Shown here: one piece after another, positions 24,425 through 33,364 of the stretch | Position numbering within the stretch: the first letter of the stretch is position 1 | Layout: the number at the start of each line of letters is the position of its first letter | Assembly (NCBI RefSeq): GCF_042651785.1 | Contig: NZ_JBHSEC010000020.1 | Location: 62,001 to 126,000, forward strand | Direction of reading: 5' to 3' | DNA from: Chungangia koreensis | Lineage (GTDB): Bacteria; Bacillota; Bacilli; Bacillales_A; Planococcaceae | DNA: 64,000 nucleotides | Program-made: the position numbers and the translations under genes | Notes under the pieces: model-generated | The model's database searches: none | Seen by the model: only the letters and a program-made list of their open reading frames with translations | What the model was told of the DNA's origin: nothing

Positions 24425-26107
24425 CTATTCAAGGCCACTAATGTTCAATTCTTTCACCGGCAAGAACATCTCACCAGTATCCATGTACACCGCTTCGATT
24501 TGATCGCCTTCTTCCAAGTAGATGGCAAGCGGAGAAGTCTCGGAGGATACGACAAAGTTCTGTTTGTTATCTAAGTAGAACGATATTAACGTATAGTCGC
24601 TGACTCGCTCTTTGAAGACTCGGACAACAGAGCCGGATACGTTTTTATCTTCCCCTTGAGTGGTTCCATCAACCGAGCTGCCGCCACGCTGCAACGCCGT
24701 CTTATATAACTTCAATGCTTCATTCGGTGTTGTTGCGTATGCGGAAATTTCAGGATTAGCCGCAGATACGATGAAGTAGTTTTGCAGGAATCCATTCGAG
24801 TCAAGAACCGGTGTCAACCAGCTTGCCTCACCATAGAAATTGTAGAGAACCGGCATCTCTCCGTGCCACTCTTTCTCGATGAACCGCTTCTCGATAATCT
24901 GCAGTGCTCCGGCGGAATCCATATAAGACTCTTCTAAGTTCCCTGTGTAATACGTAGATTCGCCTGTACGGCCATTCGTCAATGAGTAGCCAAGCATCGA
25001 ATCCACACCTTCTTTCGGACTTGTAAAGTCAGTGAAGTAATACATCACTCCGTCCTCACCAAAGATCGGACTCACATTCGCTTCCGTCCCCTCATCCGAA
25101 GGAATTTTCACGTCCTTCTTTCCGAACTTGCTGTTCCAGAAACCATGGACATAATTTCCGTAATAGCTATTTTGCAAGCTGACTGCTTCAGGGGCAACTG
25201 CACCGTCGATAAATTCAGGCACCTCATCTAAAGAGAATGTTTCTGTATCACCTGTTGCCGGATCTACCATGACGATACCATGTACCGTAAATCCGTTACG
25301 AGCAGAAATGAACTCCCCATACGAACGGATATAATGCGGTTTCCCCTCATCATCAATCTCCAATTGAGCATCCCCATGGAAAATTGCATTCGGGTTATTC
25401 ATCCGCATATGACGCTCTAAGTTCTTGTGGAAATAAGACGAAGGCGTGTAAGCCATTTCACTTTTAATGAATTTTGGATTATCCGACGAGTCTGTCGCAC
25501 TCATCGTAAAGTAACCTGGTGTCGTATCACCGTTCAACCAGCGGAAGAATCCGGAAAATTCAACCGGTGCTATATAAACAAATTCACCAGCTACTTTTTG
25601 AATCTGAAGCGAACCTAATTCATAATAGCTTGTATTCGGCACTTGTCCGAACGCTTTTCTCATTTTATTACGAGCAAAGTCAGGAGGTACACTTGCCGGA
25701 GTTTTCGTTTCGTCGAATGGCGTAATTTCTTCTTTTTGAGCCATTTCAACCGACTCATACTTTTCATCCGCATTGAATAAAGGAGCCGTCATTATATAAA
25801 TCCCAAAGACTAATGAACTTAGGAAGAGAACCCCTTTAACTTTCTGCTCCATACCTTTCGATACGAACATTCCAAGTCCTGTTACAATTATTGCCAAAGG
25901 CCATAATGATGACCAGTTACGATCTTGATTTGTAAAATAATAGAGAATAAAAGCCCCGATTGTAAAGAGCAGGACTAAAACTATAATCGAAACTACACCA
26001 ATAGAAAATGGTTTAGGCTCTGTCTCATCTTCTTTTGTAAATAATGGCAAGATGAGAACTGTAGTGATGATGCCGACAATTAGTGAAAACAATAATATGC
26101 TACCCAT
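24425..26107 (-). CDS. Large membrane-anchored protein, unknown function
   Basis: A 560-residue protein with four hydrophobic segments in the first 120 residues, followed by a soluble domain of about 430 residues. The soluble part has repeated beta-type phrases (YYELGSLQIQKVAGEFVYIA, GEDGVMYYFTDFTSP, PVLYNFYGEASWLTPVLDSN). No catalytic motif is recognised. It is well formed, with a terminator right after it, so it is probably functional. The soluble domain is probably extracellular (topology inference). Confidence 0.75.
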   Translation of the reverse strand: MGSILLFSLIVGIITTVLILPLFTKEDETEPKPFSIGVVSIIVLVLLFTIGAFILYYFTNQDRNWSSLWPLAIIVTGLGMFVSKGMEQKVKGVLFLSSLVFGIYIMTAPLFNADEKYESVEMAQKEEITPFDETKTPASVPPDFARNKMRKAFGQVPNTSYYELGSLQIQKVAGEFVYIAPVEFSGFFRWLNGDTTPGYFTMSATDSSDNPKFIKSEMAYTPSSYFHKNLERHMRMNNPNAIFHGDAQLEIDDEGKPHYIRSYGEFISARNGFTVHGIVMVDPATGDTETFSLDEVPEFIDGAVAPEAVSLQNSYYGNYVHGFWNSKFGKKDVKIPSDEGTEANVSPIFGEDGVMYYFTDFTSPKEGVDSMLGYSLTNGRTGESTYYTGNLEESYMDSAGALQIIEKRFIEKEWHGEMPVLYNFYGEASWLTPVLDSNGFLQNYFIVSAANPEISAYATTPNEALKLYKTALQRGGSSVDGTTQGEDKNVSGSVVRVFKERVSDYTLISFYLDNKQNFVVSSETSPLAIYLEEGDQIEAVYMDTGEMFLPVKELNISGLE

Positions 26108-26166
26108 TCAATCCCTCATTTCTAAGTTGCTACTCATTCTACGGTTGAATGGGAAGAAAGATTCAC

Positions 26167-26198
26167 AAAAATAAAGGCACAGAACTTTCTGTACCTTT
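26167..26198 (-). terminator. Terminator after methyltransferase pseudogene
   Basis: A 12-bp stem (AAAGGCACAGAA/TTCTGTACCTTT) with a minimal loop, followed by a U-rich run on the minus strand. Confidence 0.85.
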
Positions 26199-26208
26199 AG
26201 CTGATTTC

Positions 26209-26813
26209 CTACTGTTGATTGACTCCATAGATTAGAAAAACGGAATTCAACATCATCTTTTCCATCTGTCTGATTTCAATCCCTGAATGATCGACCATCT
26301 TCAGAATATCTCTATTTTGGTGACAGCCAATGAATTTCACAGATAATCCGTCCAACCGGTTTTGAAGCCATGCGTAAGGCTGTTTCGAACTCAAACCATG
26401 TTCGAGTAGCAGAATGTTTCCATTAGGCTTCACCCAGCTCTTCATTTGCTTAAGAACCTCTTCCGGGTCCTTATAAGCGCATAACGATAAAGTGGAAACA
26501 ACCGTATCAAAAGTATTTTCCTGGAACATTAAGTTCTCCACGTCAGATACCAAGAATTCGCATTCCACTCCATATTCCTCAGCTGCTTCCTTCGCCTTCT
26601 CAATCATCTTCTGGCTGAAGTCCACCGCTGTCACATGAACATCTACAGGATAAAACGGAAAATTATTTCCTGCACCTACAGATACTTCAAGGACTTTTCC
26701 AGTGGCTGTTTCAACAATCTGCTTCGTTCTTCAGCATGTTGTAATTTCCTTCTCCGCTTCTCATACGAATTCGCCTGGCGATTAAAAGTCTGAATCACTT
26801 TTGGATCTGCCAT
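26209..26813 (-). pseudogene. Class I SAM-dependent methyltransferase, frameshifted
   Basis: A start at 26813 with an AGGGGAG site gives MADPKVIQTFNRQANSYEKR. That frame stops after about 44 codons. The motif-I region KVLEVSVGAGNNFPFYP continues in another frame, which then runs intact to 26209 (VTAVDFSQKM, NTFDTVVSTLSLCAYKD, NGNILLLEHG). The shift lies near 26710-26730. The total of 605 bases fits the loss of one base from a gene of about 201 codons. It is either a real decay or a single-base sequencing error. The intact product would be a UbiE/YbaJ-like small-molecule methyltransferase. Confidence 0.85.
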
Positions 26814-26964
26814 TTAACTCTCCCCTCATCTAAAAGGATATTCGGTTACTTCATTGATTATTGTTATTGTATTCCTTATTACAAGTTAATACGTTTGTTA
26901 ATCAAAATCGTTCCATTCTTTTACAATAAAATCTGATATTGAGAATCTGACCTGAACGCCGGAT

Positions 26965-27187
26965 TCTCTTTTGCACCCCGCTGCTATTCTTTTGCGGGTA
27001 AAAGAGTATCTTTTGCAGGTTTACAGAGATCTTTTGCAACTCACCTAAACTTTGTCTTGCCTTTTACACCTTATAGCCGTTCTTTTGCATTTGTCGGGCT
27101 ATCTTTTGCAGGTCCTACCAAATGTTCTGCAGGTTTAACAAGTTCTTTTGCAGTTCACTACAGTTCTTTTGCGACTCGTCAAAAAAA
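26965..27187 (+). repeat. 21-bp-period degenerate array, about ten units
   Basis: The core TTTTGC (or TTTTAC, TTCTGC) starts at 26969, 26990, 27011, 27032, 27062, 27083, 27104, 27125, 27146 and 27167. Spacing is exactly 21 bp except one 30-bp step. Units look like TTCTTTTGCAGGT followed by variable bases. It fills the gap between the methyltransferase pseudogene and the terminator of the HAD gene. It differs in sequence from the 22-bp arrays but shares their design. Confidence 0.9.
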
Positions 27188-27214
27188 GCTCTCCAGAACG
27201 TTTTCTGGACAGCT
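27182..27214 (-). terminator. Terminator after HAD hydrolase gene
   Basis: A 12-bp stem with one mismatch (AGCTCTCCAGAA/TTCTGGACAGCT), followed by seven U on the minus strand. Confidence 0.92.
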
Positions 27215-27229
27215 CACTTTAAGTTCCTC

Positions 27230-27799
27230 TTACTTTTTTTCCAATATATAATCAAACAACTCATTCCAACTATCAATCCTTGGCAATTCTAAGTGACGAT
27301 TGTATGGCTGGTTCTTCAAAAACACTTTTGTTCGTGGATTTTTCAATGTCTCAACCACTGCAGGTTTATCGTCAAAGTAATAATCGAGTTCAAGTTCTTC
27401 AATGATGTGAACTTTTTCATGATCATCCATACCGTAAAAGAAACGTTTTGGATGAACAGGAAAGCCCGCTTTGATCATCCAGTCCATCGTCCGTTCTCCA
27501 AATTCTTTTGAACGGGCGGTTATGTAGTAGATTTCATGCCCTTCCCGCTCAAGCTTTTGAAGTGTATCCACCGCATCCGGATAAGGGGGACATTCTGAGA
27601 AATAAATATCTTCAACATGGTCCATCCACATTTTCTTGCCCTCATCATCCGTCATGCCGAATGGCTCGTGGATTTCTACACGGTTCAGTGCGTGGAATTC
27701 ATCGATTTGAATATCTTTATTCAATTTACGGTTGTATATGTGGAAAGCATGCTCACGCAGCTGGATGAGCGTGTCATCAATGTCGAATCCAAATTTCAT
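27230..27799 (-). CDS. HAD-superfamily hydrolase, 5'-nucleotidase (YqfW-like)
   Basis: A 189-residue HAD phosphatase of the 5' nucleotidase C type. The nucleophile motif is FGFDIDDTL (residues 3-11), motif II lies in IYYITARSKEFG, and the C-terminal acid pair is YYFDDKP. It resembles B. subtilis YqfW. Its ATG overlaps the ribD stop (ATGA), so it is made with a pathway enzyme of flavin synthesis. A HAD phosphatase is the step needed after RibD, so that role is plausible but inferred. Confidence 0.85.
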   Translation of the reverse strand: MKFGFDIDDTLIQLREHAFHIYNRKLNKDIQIDEFHALNRVEIHEPFGMTDDEGKKMWMDHVEDIYFSECPPYPDAVDTLQKLEREGHEIYYITARSKEFGERTMDWMIKAGFPVHPKRFFYGMDDHEKVHIIEELELDYYFDDKPAVVETLKNPRTKVFLKNQPYNRHLELPRIDSWNELFDYILEKK

Positions 27800-28899
27800 T
27801 CTTCATCACCTGTATATTCCGGATAGCCGACAAACTTGAAGTCTGGTCCAACCTGAGTGACTGCGACATTCTTCAACTGAATTGCCTCTTTCATCAATGC
27901 TGCCCCAGCACCTTCCAAAAATGTCGGAGCAAATTGGCCGCCAATCAGTTTGGGTGCGAAGTAATGTACCACTTTGTCGACTAAACGATTCTCTAAAAAC
28001 GCTGAATGGATAGAGCCGCCGCCTTCTATCAACACCGATGAGATGCCCCGCTCTCCAAGAATGCGAACAACTTCTTTCGGTTCTGTATGTACAGCTCCTG
28101 TAGTCGGTATAACCTCAACGCCTAATGTCTCCAAGGCACTCCGTTTTTCGATGTCATATTTTTCAGAGGTGAAAATTATCGTTTTCGCCTGGCCATCGTT
28201 TAACACTTTAGCGTCCATCGGAATCCGAAGGGTTGAATCCATAATGATCCGGATTGGATTCCGTCCATTCGGAATACGTGTCGTCAATTCAGGATCATCC
28301 GCAATGACTGTATTGACTCCAACCATAATCGCCATATGTTCATTTCTTAATACATGGACATCATGCCTTGCTTCCGTGGAAGTGATCCACTTGCTATCAC
28401 CCGTGTAAGTAGCAATCTTCCCGTCCAATGTGCTCGCTGCCTTCATTGTCATAAACGGCTCTTTCGTTACAATGAATTTATTGAACACTTCGTTCATTTT
28501 CCTGGATTCCTCTTCCAAAATCCCTACCTCAACCTCTATACCGGCATCTCGAAGGATTTTAACGCCATTCCCAGCCACTATCGGATTCGGGTCAAGTGTC
28601 GCAATGACCACCTTGTTCAAGCCTGCTTCTACTATTGCAAGTGCACACGGACCTGTCCTTCCATAGTGGGAGCAAGGTTCAAGGGTCACATATATAGTTC
28701 CGCCTTTCGCCTGCTCACCCGCCATACGAAGGGCATGTATTTCGGCATGTGGTTCTCCCGCTTTCATATGAGCCCCAAAACCGACAATCCGATTATGGTT
28801 CACAATGACTGAACCGACTAAAGGGTTCGGATCCGTTTGACCTTTCATGGACCTTGCATTCTTCAATGCCAGGTCCATATAAAACTTATGGTTAGTCAT
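27796..28899 (-). CDS. ribD: Bifunctional pyrimidine deaminase/reductase RibD
   Basis: A 367-residue enzyme with an N-terminal zinc deaminase (HAEIHAL near 51, TLEPCSHYGRTGPCA near 72-86) and a C-terminal NADPH reductase (TLDGKIATYTGDSKWIT, LIEGGGSIHSAFL). It acts on the GTP cyclohydrolase II product in riboflavin synthesis. Its start overlaps the ribA stop by 8 bp and its stop overlaps the HAD gene start. Usual partners ribE and ribH are absent from the window. Confidence 0.94.
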   Translation of the reverse strand: MTNHKFYMDLALKNARSMKGQTDPNPLVGSVIVNHNRIVGFGAHMKAGEPHAEIHALRMAGEQAKGGTIYVTLEPCSHYGRTGPCALAIVEAGLNKVVIATLDPNPIVAGNGVKILRDAGIEVEVGILEEESRKMNEVFNKFIVTKEPFMTMKAASTLDGKIATYTGDSKWITSTEARHDVHVLRNEHMAIMVGVNTVIADDPELTTRIPNGRNPIRIIMDSTLRIPMDAKVLNDGQAKTIIFTSEKYDIEKRSALETLGVEVIPTTGAVHTEPKEVVRILGERGISSVLIEGGGSIHSAFLENRLVDKVVHYFAPKLIGGQFAPTFLEGAGAALMKEAIQLKNVAVTQVGPDFKFVGYPEYTGDEE

Positions 28900-29656
28900 T
28901 CGAACAAGCCCCTTCAGCTTTTTCCTTCCCGATATGCCCAGATCGGTTCACTTTTGTTTGCAAGTACTGTTCATTGAATTCTGTTTCTCCGCCCCATAAC
29001 GGTACTCGATGAGACAATACCATGCCAGCTTCTTTCAACGCTTCCACTTTTTTTGGATTGTTTGTCATCAGCGTCACCGGTTTTGAACGTAACGTCTTAA
29101 GGACTCGGATGGCATCATCATAGTTACGCGCATCATCCACAAAGCCGAGGGCAATATTCGCTTCGACTGTATCATATCCGTTTTCTTGCAAAACATAAGC
29201 CATCGCTTTGCTGAACAAACCGATGCCTCTTCCCTCGTGGTTCGCTAAATAGAAGAGCGCACCATTTCCATGATCTACAATGTTCTGCATAGATTGCTTC
29301 AATTGGAAGCCACAGTCACAACGTTGGCTTCCGAAAATATCACCAGTATGACAAATCGAATGGAACCGGATTAAGGCCTCCTCAGAGTTTTCAAAATCTC
29401 CGTATACTAAAACGCTGGACTGTTGATATTCAGCCAAATTTGCAGAAGAAAGCTTATCAATAATCTCTTGATAGTCATCTGTTAATTCACATTGATTCAA
29501 CCAACAGTACCATTGAAATACGACAGTCTCCCCATAAAGATTTACGGGCAGACGGATCGGGCCGACCAAATAGATGGCCCCTTCATCTGTTGGTATCGTT
29601 TGTATTTTATCTTTCAACACATTTAAAGCAGCTGTTTCAAGATTTGCTTGTGTCAT
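28892..29656 (-). CDS. ribA: GTP cyclohydrolase II, stand-alone
   Basis: A product of about 254 residues. The zinc site CHTGDIFGSQRCDCG and the loop NHEGRGIGLFSKAMAY are diagnostic of GTP cyclohydrolase II, which opens GTP in the first step of riboflavin synthesis. There is no DHBP synthase domain, unlike the RibBA fusion of B. subtilis. An N-terminal stretch of about 85 residues precedes the core. The ATG at 29656 follows an AAGGATG site; the earlier ATG at 29692 lacks one. No FMN riboswitch is visible upstream. Confidence 0.9.
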   Translation of the reverse strand: MTQANLETAALNVLKDKIQTIPTDEGAIYLVGPIRLPVNLYGETVVFQWYCWLNQCELTDDYQEIIDKLSSANLAEYQQSSVLVYGDFENSEEALIRFHSICHTGDIFGSQRCDCGFQLKQSMQNIVDHGNGALFYLANHEGRGIGLFSKAMAYVLQENGYDTVEANIALGFVDDARNYDDAIRVLKTLRSKPVTLMTNNPKKVEALKEAGMVLSHRVPLWGGETEFNEQYLQTKVNRSGHIGKEKAEGACSND

Positions 29657-29847
29657 TATCATCATCCTTCTGTATTCAGTCATTTGGTACATTTTATGCT
29701 TTTCTTAGCAGACAGCCTGTGTTACACTGCGTATTTCTCGTTCCATCATACAGTATCCTTTTATTCTTTTCTATTTTTCGTTCTTTATGTTAAATCATAA
29801 TTCATTTGGGTAAGGGTAAATTAACAAAAAAAAAGTAGGTGTTGCAC

Positions 29848-31380
29848 GTGCAAAAAATCTCAAACGTCTTTTGGATCTCAGTTGCGATTACTTTCGCTTC
29901 TGTCTTATACGGTGCATTAGCACCTAAAAGTTTTGAAGAAGTGACAGGAAATATCCAGGCTTTCATCACTTCCTCGTTTGGATGGTATTATTTGACCCTC
30001 GTTACGATTATCGTCATTTTCTGTTTGTTCTTCATAGTTAGTCCAATGGGTCAGATTACACTTGGTAAACCTGGCGAGAAACCTGAGCACTCAAAAATTT
30101 CTTGGTTTGCTATGCTGTTTTCTGCCGGGATGGGGATTGGACTCGTCTTTTGGGGAGCTGCGGAACCATTGTCCCATTACGCTATGAGTCCAGCAACAGA
30201 AGAAGCGATGACCGATGCTGCATTTAGAGAATCTATGCGCTATACATTCTTCCACTGGGGAATTCATGCTTGGGCGATCTATGGTCTCGTGGCGCTTGCC
30301 CTCGCCTTTTTCCAATTCAGAAAAGGTAAACCTGGTCTTGTATCCGCAACTTTGGAACCTTTATTCGGCAAACATATGTCTGGTCCTTGGGGAACTGTCA
30401 TTGACGTTCTTGCTGTATTTGCAACAGTAATCGGAGTTGCCACAACGTTAGGATTTGGTGCAATTCAGATTAACGGAGGGCTTTCTTATTTATTCGGGAC
30501 TCCGAATGAATTTTACGTACAGGTAATTATTATTGCAGTCGTCACAGTTTTGTTCCTCATATCTGCTTGGTCCGGTTTAAGCAAGGGAATCAAATATCTA
30601 TCCAACACAAACCTTGTTCTTGCAGCGATCTTGTTAATATTAGTCGTCGCCCTTGGACCGACCCTACTCATTTTCAATATGTTCACTGATTCAATCGGAT
30701 CCTACTTACAAAGCTTGGTACGTATGTCCTTCCGGGCGGCACCATTGGATATCGAACAACGCGGCTGGATTGACAGCTGGACCATTTTCTACTGGGCATG
30801 GTGGATTTCTTGGTCACCATTTGTCGGCATATTTATAGCTCGTGTTTCAAGAGGAAGAAGCATCCGTGAATTCCTTATTGGCGTTCTAATGGTTCCTACC
30901 ATTTTAAGTTTCTTTTGGTTTGCTGCTTTCGGTTCAACTTCTATTCATGTCCAACAGAGTGGTACTGATATGAGGGAGCTCCTGACAGAAGAAATTCTGT
31001 TTGCTACCTTTGGTGATCTTCCGTTGTCCATGGTTCTTTCAATTGTAGCCATTATCCTAATCGGTACTTTTTTCATCACGAGTGCGGATTCAGCTACATT
31101 TGTATTAGGGATGCAGACCACTAAAGGCTCACTCACGCCGCCGAATACAGTTAAATTTACATGGGGGATTGCTCAATCAGCGATTGCTGTCATTTTGCTT
31201 TCGGCCAATGGATTGACTGCCTTGCAAAACTCGCTCATCATTGCAGCATTTCCGTTTTCGTTCATCATGATCTTGATGATGTTCTCCTTATATAAAGCGT
31301 TGAATAAGGAACGGAAAGAATTAGGATTATGGATCAAACCGACAAAGCCACCGAAAAAACTAAGAGAACATGAACATTAA
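29848..31380 (+). CDS. BCCT-family transporter (glycine betaine/choline type)
   Basis: A protein of about 510 residues with 12 hydrophobic segments. The substrate-path motif FYWAWWISWSPFVGIFIARVSRGRS, here interrupted for length as YWAWWISWSPFVG then RVSRGRS, is characteristic of BCCT carriers such as OpuD. GMGIGLVFWGAAEP and ADSATFVLGM are also typical. It would import compatible solutes with sodium. The GTG at 29848 is preferred because AAGTAGG overlaps the earlier start. A terminator follows. Confidence 0.92.
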   Translation: MQKISNVFWISVAITFASVLYGALAPKSFEEVTGNIQAFITSSFGWYYLTLVTIIVIFCLFFIVSPMGQITLGKPGEKPEHSKISWFAMLFSAGMGIGLVFWGAAEPLSHYAMSPATEEAMTDAAFRESMRYTFFHWGIHAWAIYGLVALALAFFQFRKGKPGLVSATLEPLFGKHMSGPWGTVIDVLAVFATVIGVATTLGFGAIQINGGLSYLFGTPNEFYVQVIIIAVVTVLFLISAWSGLSKGIKYLSNTNLVLAAILLILVVALGPTLLIFNMFTDSIGSYLQSLVRMSFRAAPLDIEQRGWIDSWTIFYWAWWISWSPFVGIFIARVSRGRSIREFLIGVLMVPTILSFFWFAAFGSTSIHVQQSGTDMRELLTEEILFATFGDLPLSMVLSIVAIILIGTFFITSADSATFVLGMQTTKGSLTPPNTVKFTWGIAQSAIAVILLSANGLTALQNSLIIAAFPFSFIMILMMFSLYKALNKERKELGLWIKPTKPPKKLREHEH

Positions 31381-31384
31381 AATT

Positions 31385-31413
31385 AAGCTGTCCCTATAGT
31401 GGACAGCTTTTTT
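31385..31413 (+). terminator. Terminator after BCCT gene
   Basis: AAGCTGTCC and GGACAGCTT pair around seven bases and are followed by T-rich sequence. Confidence 0.92.
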
Positions 31414-31476
31414 GCGTCCAATCACGTTGAAAAATCGGGCATATGATACAGAGATTCCTGAAAGGAGAGATTATGC

Positions 31477-32211
31477 ATGGTTAATATGCCGCCAGGAAAC
31501 ATACCACCAGGAGGACAATTCCCTGGGGGAATGCCAGGTGGAATGCCGATACAAATGCCGGGTCAATTTGGAGGAATGCCAGGTCAAATGCCTGGGGGAA
31601 TGCCGGGACAATTCCCTGGAATGTCAGGTGGGATGCCAACACAAATGCCAGGTCAATTTGGAGGAATGCCAGGCCAGATGCCGGCTGGAATGCCAAGTCA
31701 ATTTGGAGGGATGCCAGGAGGAATGCCAGGTCAATTCCCTGGAATGTCTGGTGGAACGCCAGGCGGAATGCCGGGTCAAATGCCAGGAGGTCCATTCCCT
31801 GGAGGAGGATTCCAAGGCAATCCAACGAGTCAGCGGCCGGGAGGTCAGCAAGCCCCTACATCTGCTCCACCACAATTTACGCCGGAACGTGAAGCCGGTC
31901 AAATGGGTACCTTTGCCGTTGATCCCGGTGCCATTTACGGATGCCTTTACCGTAATACCTATATCTGGTTAGTAAATGGCAATAGCTTCTGGTTCTATCC
32001 GACGTTTGTTGGCCGCCGCTCTGTCGCTGGTTATCGATGGAGCACACGTAGAGGATGGGTATACTTTGGAATTGACGTGAATCAAATCGCATCATTCACA
32101 TGTAACCCTCGCCGTCCACGCAGAAGAAGATCCTATTATGACTCCGACTTCTCTACAGCATACGCTTACGATGCAGAATACGATTACGATTTGGACTACG
32201 ATATCTATTAA
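31477..32211 (+). CDS. Gly/Met/Pro/Gln-rich repeat protein with C-terminal aromatic domain
   Basis: A 244-residue protein. Residues 1-115 are repeats of GMPGQ, FGGMPGQMP and QFPGMSGG with collagen-like Gly spacing. A C-terminal domain (GTFAVDPGAIYGCLYRN, FWFYPTFVGRRSVAGYRW, WVYFGIDVNQIASFTC) resembles the module seen in many Bacillus proteins linked to spores or surfaces. An Arg-rich patch and a Tyr/Asp tail end it. No signal peptide is seen. AAAGGAGAG precedes the ATG. A spore-surface or coat role is likely but inferred. Confidence 0.75.
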   Translation: MVNMPPGNIPPGGQFPGGMPGGMPIQMPGQFGGMPGQMPGGMPGQFPGMSGGMPTQMPGQFGGMPGQMPAGMPSQFGGMPGGMPGQFPGMSGGTPGGMPGQMPGGPFPGGGFQGNPTSQRPGGQQAPTSAPPQFTPEREAGQMGTFAVDPGAIYGCLYRNTYIWLVNGNSFWFYPTFVGRRSVAGYRWSTRRGWVYFGIDVNQIASFTCNPRRPRRRRSYYDSDFSTAYAYDAEYDYDLDYDIY

Positions 32212-32222
32212 ATATATTCATG

Positions 32223-32252
32223 ACCGTGGCTCAATTTTGGGCTACGGTTTTT
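32223..32252 (+). terminator. Terminator after repeat protein gene
   Basis: ACCGTGGCTC and GGGCTACGGT form a stem with one mismatch and one G-U pair, then five T. Confidence 0.85.
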
Positions 32253-32417
32253 AAATTGACATCCAATATTACTTTATCCACTGTGTTCTAAACCTGTTCA
32301 GCCAGCCATACCACTGAAAGTACCGAACGTTAGATGAAGAATTCTTATATATTTTTGGAAACTTTGTAATTTTTTCGCCTTTGACTCGTCTACTGAATAA
32401 AGACAGGAGGATGGGAA

Positions 32418-33329
32418 ATGAGAAATCAAAGAATTTTTTTCATATGGTTCATTAGTATGTTTATGTTATTAGCAGCTTGCAGTAATAACGACTCAAGCGG
32501 TTCCATGGAATCCGCAGATCGGGCACCTGCTGATATGGCTGCAGAAGAAGCTGAAAGTTCAAAAGTAGCAATGGAAAACACGTCAGAAAAAAAGACTACA
32601 CAATCATCAAATGTAGAAGAAGCAAAAAGTGATTCTAATATTACTGTCAATCGGATGATTATCCATAAAGCCAACTTAGAGGTAAATGTAAAGAATATTG
32701 AAGACGCTCAAGCTTCTATAGAAGACAAGGTTAACAAGTATGACGGATACATAGTTGAATCGAACGTTTACCGGGAGGACGAAACTTCAAGCGGTAAAAT
32801 GACCCTCAGAATTCCGGAACAGCATTTTCAGGCGTTCTTAAACGATGCTGAAAAAGAAGCTGCAAAAATATTGGAACGCCAAGTGACCGGACAGGACGTA
32901 ACTGAGCAGTATGTTGATTTGGAATCCCGTTTAAAGTCGAAACGGGCAGTCGAGGAGAGACTTTTGGAATTCATGAAGGGTGCCCAAAAGACTGAGGACT
33001 TATTGAAAATCTCCACAGACTTAGCAAAGGTTCAGGAAGAAATTGAAATAATCGTTGGGAAAATGAACTACTTAAAGAATCAAACATCCTTCTCAACGAT
33101 TGAAATAGCTATGTACGAAAATCGTGTCATCATCCCTGATATAGAAAAAGAAGAGCTGAATACATGGCAAAAAACGAAGAAGCAATTTGTTACGAGTACG
33201 AATTACCTATTATCGGCCGGATCAGCACTGATTGTATTTTTCATAGGTAATCTTCCTATTTTGTTGCTATTCCTGTTGACGGGCGCTGTGGTATACTTCA
33301 TCGTCCGCAAAAGGGTGAAAAAAGAATAG
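32418..33329 (+). CDS. DUF4349 lipoprotein
   Basis: A 303-residue lipoprotein with lipobox LLAAC, a Ser/Glu-rich linker to about residue 75, then the DUF4349 domain (MIIHKANLEVNVKNIEDAQ, MTLRIPEQHFQAFLNDA, VTEQYVDLESRLKSK), a coiled segment, and a C-terminal transmembrane helix ending in a basic tail. It would be anchored at both ends in the membrane. Function unknown; the family is common in Firmicutes. Confidence 0.88.
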   Translation: MRNQRIFFIWFISMFMLLAACSNNDSSGSMESADRAPADMAAEEAESSKVAMENTSEKKTTQSSNVEEAKSDSNITVNRMIIHKANLEVNVKNIEDAQASIEDKVNKYDGYIVESNVYREDETSSGKMTLRIPEQHFQAFLNDAEKEAAKILERQVTGQDVTEQYVDLESRLKSKRAVEERLLEFMKGAQKTEDLLKISTDLAKVQEEIEIIVGKMNYLKNQTSFSTIEIAMYENRVIIPDIEKEELNTWQKTKKQFVTSTNYLLSAGSALIVFFIGNLPILLLFLLTGAVVYFIVRKRVKKE

Positions 33330-33332
33330 ATG

Positions 33333-33364
33333 AAAAAGGTGTCCCCTTTCGAGTGGGACACCTT
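33333..33364. terminator. Bidirectional terminator
   Basis: AAGGTGTCCC and GGGACACCTT pair between the convergent DUF4349 and ABC transporter genes. Confidence 0.92.

Noticed and set aside
26965..27187. Possible coding repeat (21 bp = 7 codons)
   Set aside because: Stop codons occur, there is no start or ribosome site, and the 30-bp step plus filler variation do not preserve a peptide.
29657..29847. FMN riboswitch upstream of ribA
   Set aside because: None of the conserved RFN element blocks is present.
31481..31972. Long frames antisense to, and in another phase of, the Gly/Met/Pro gene
   Set aside because: They arise from the repetitive codons of the real gene, and show repeated CQVECR-type nonsense.
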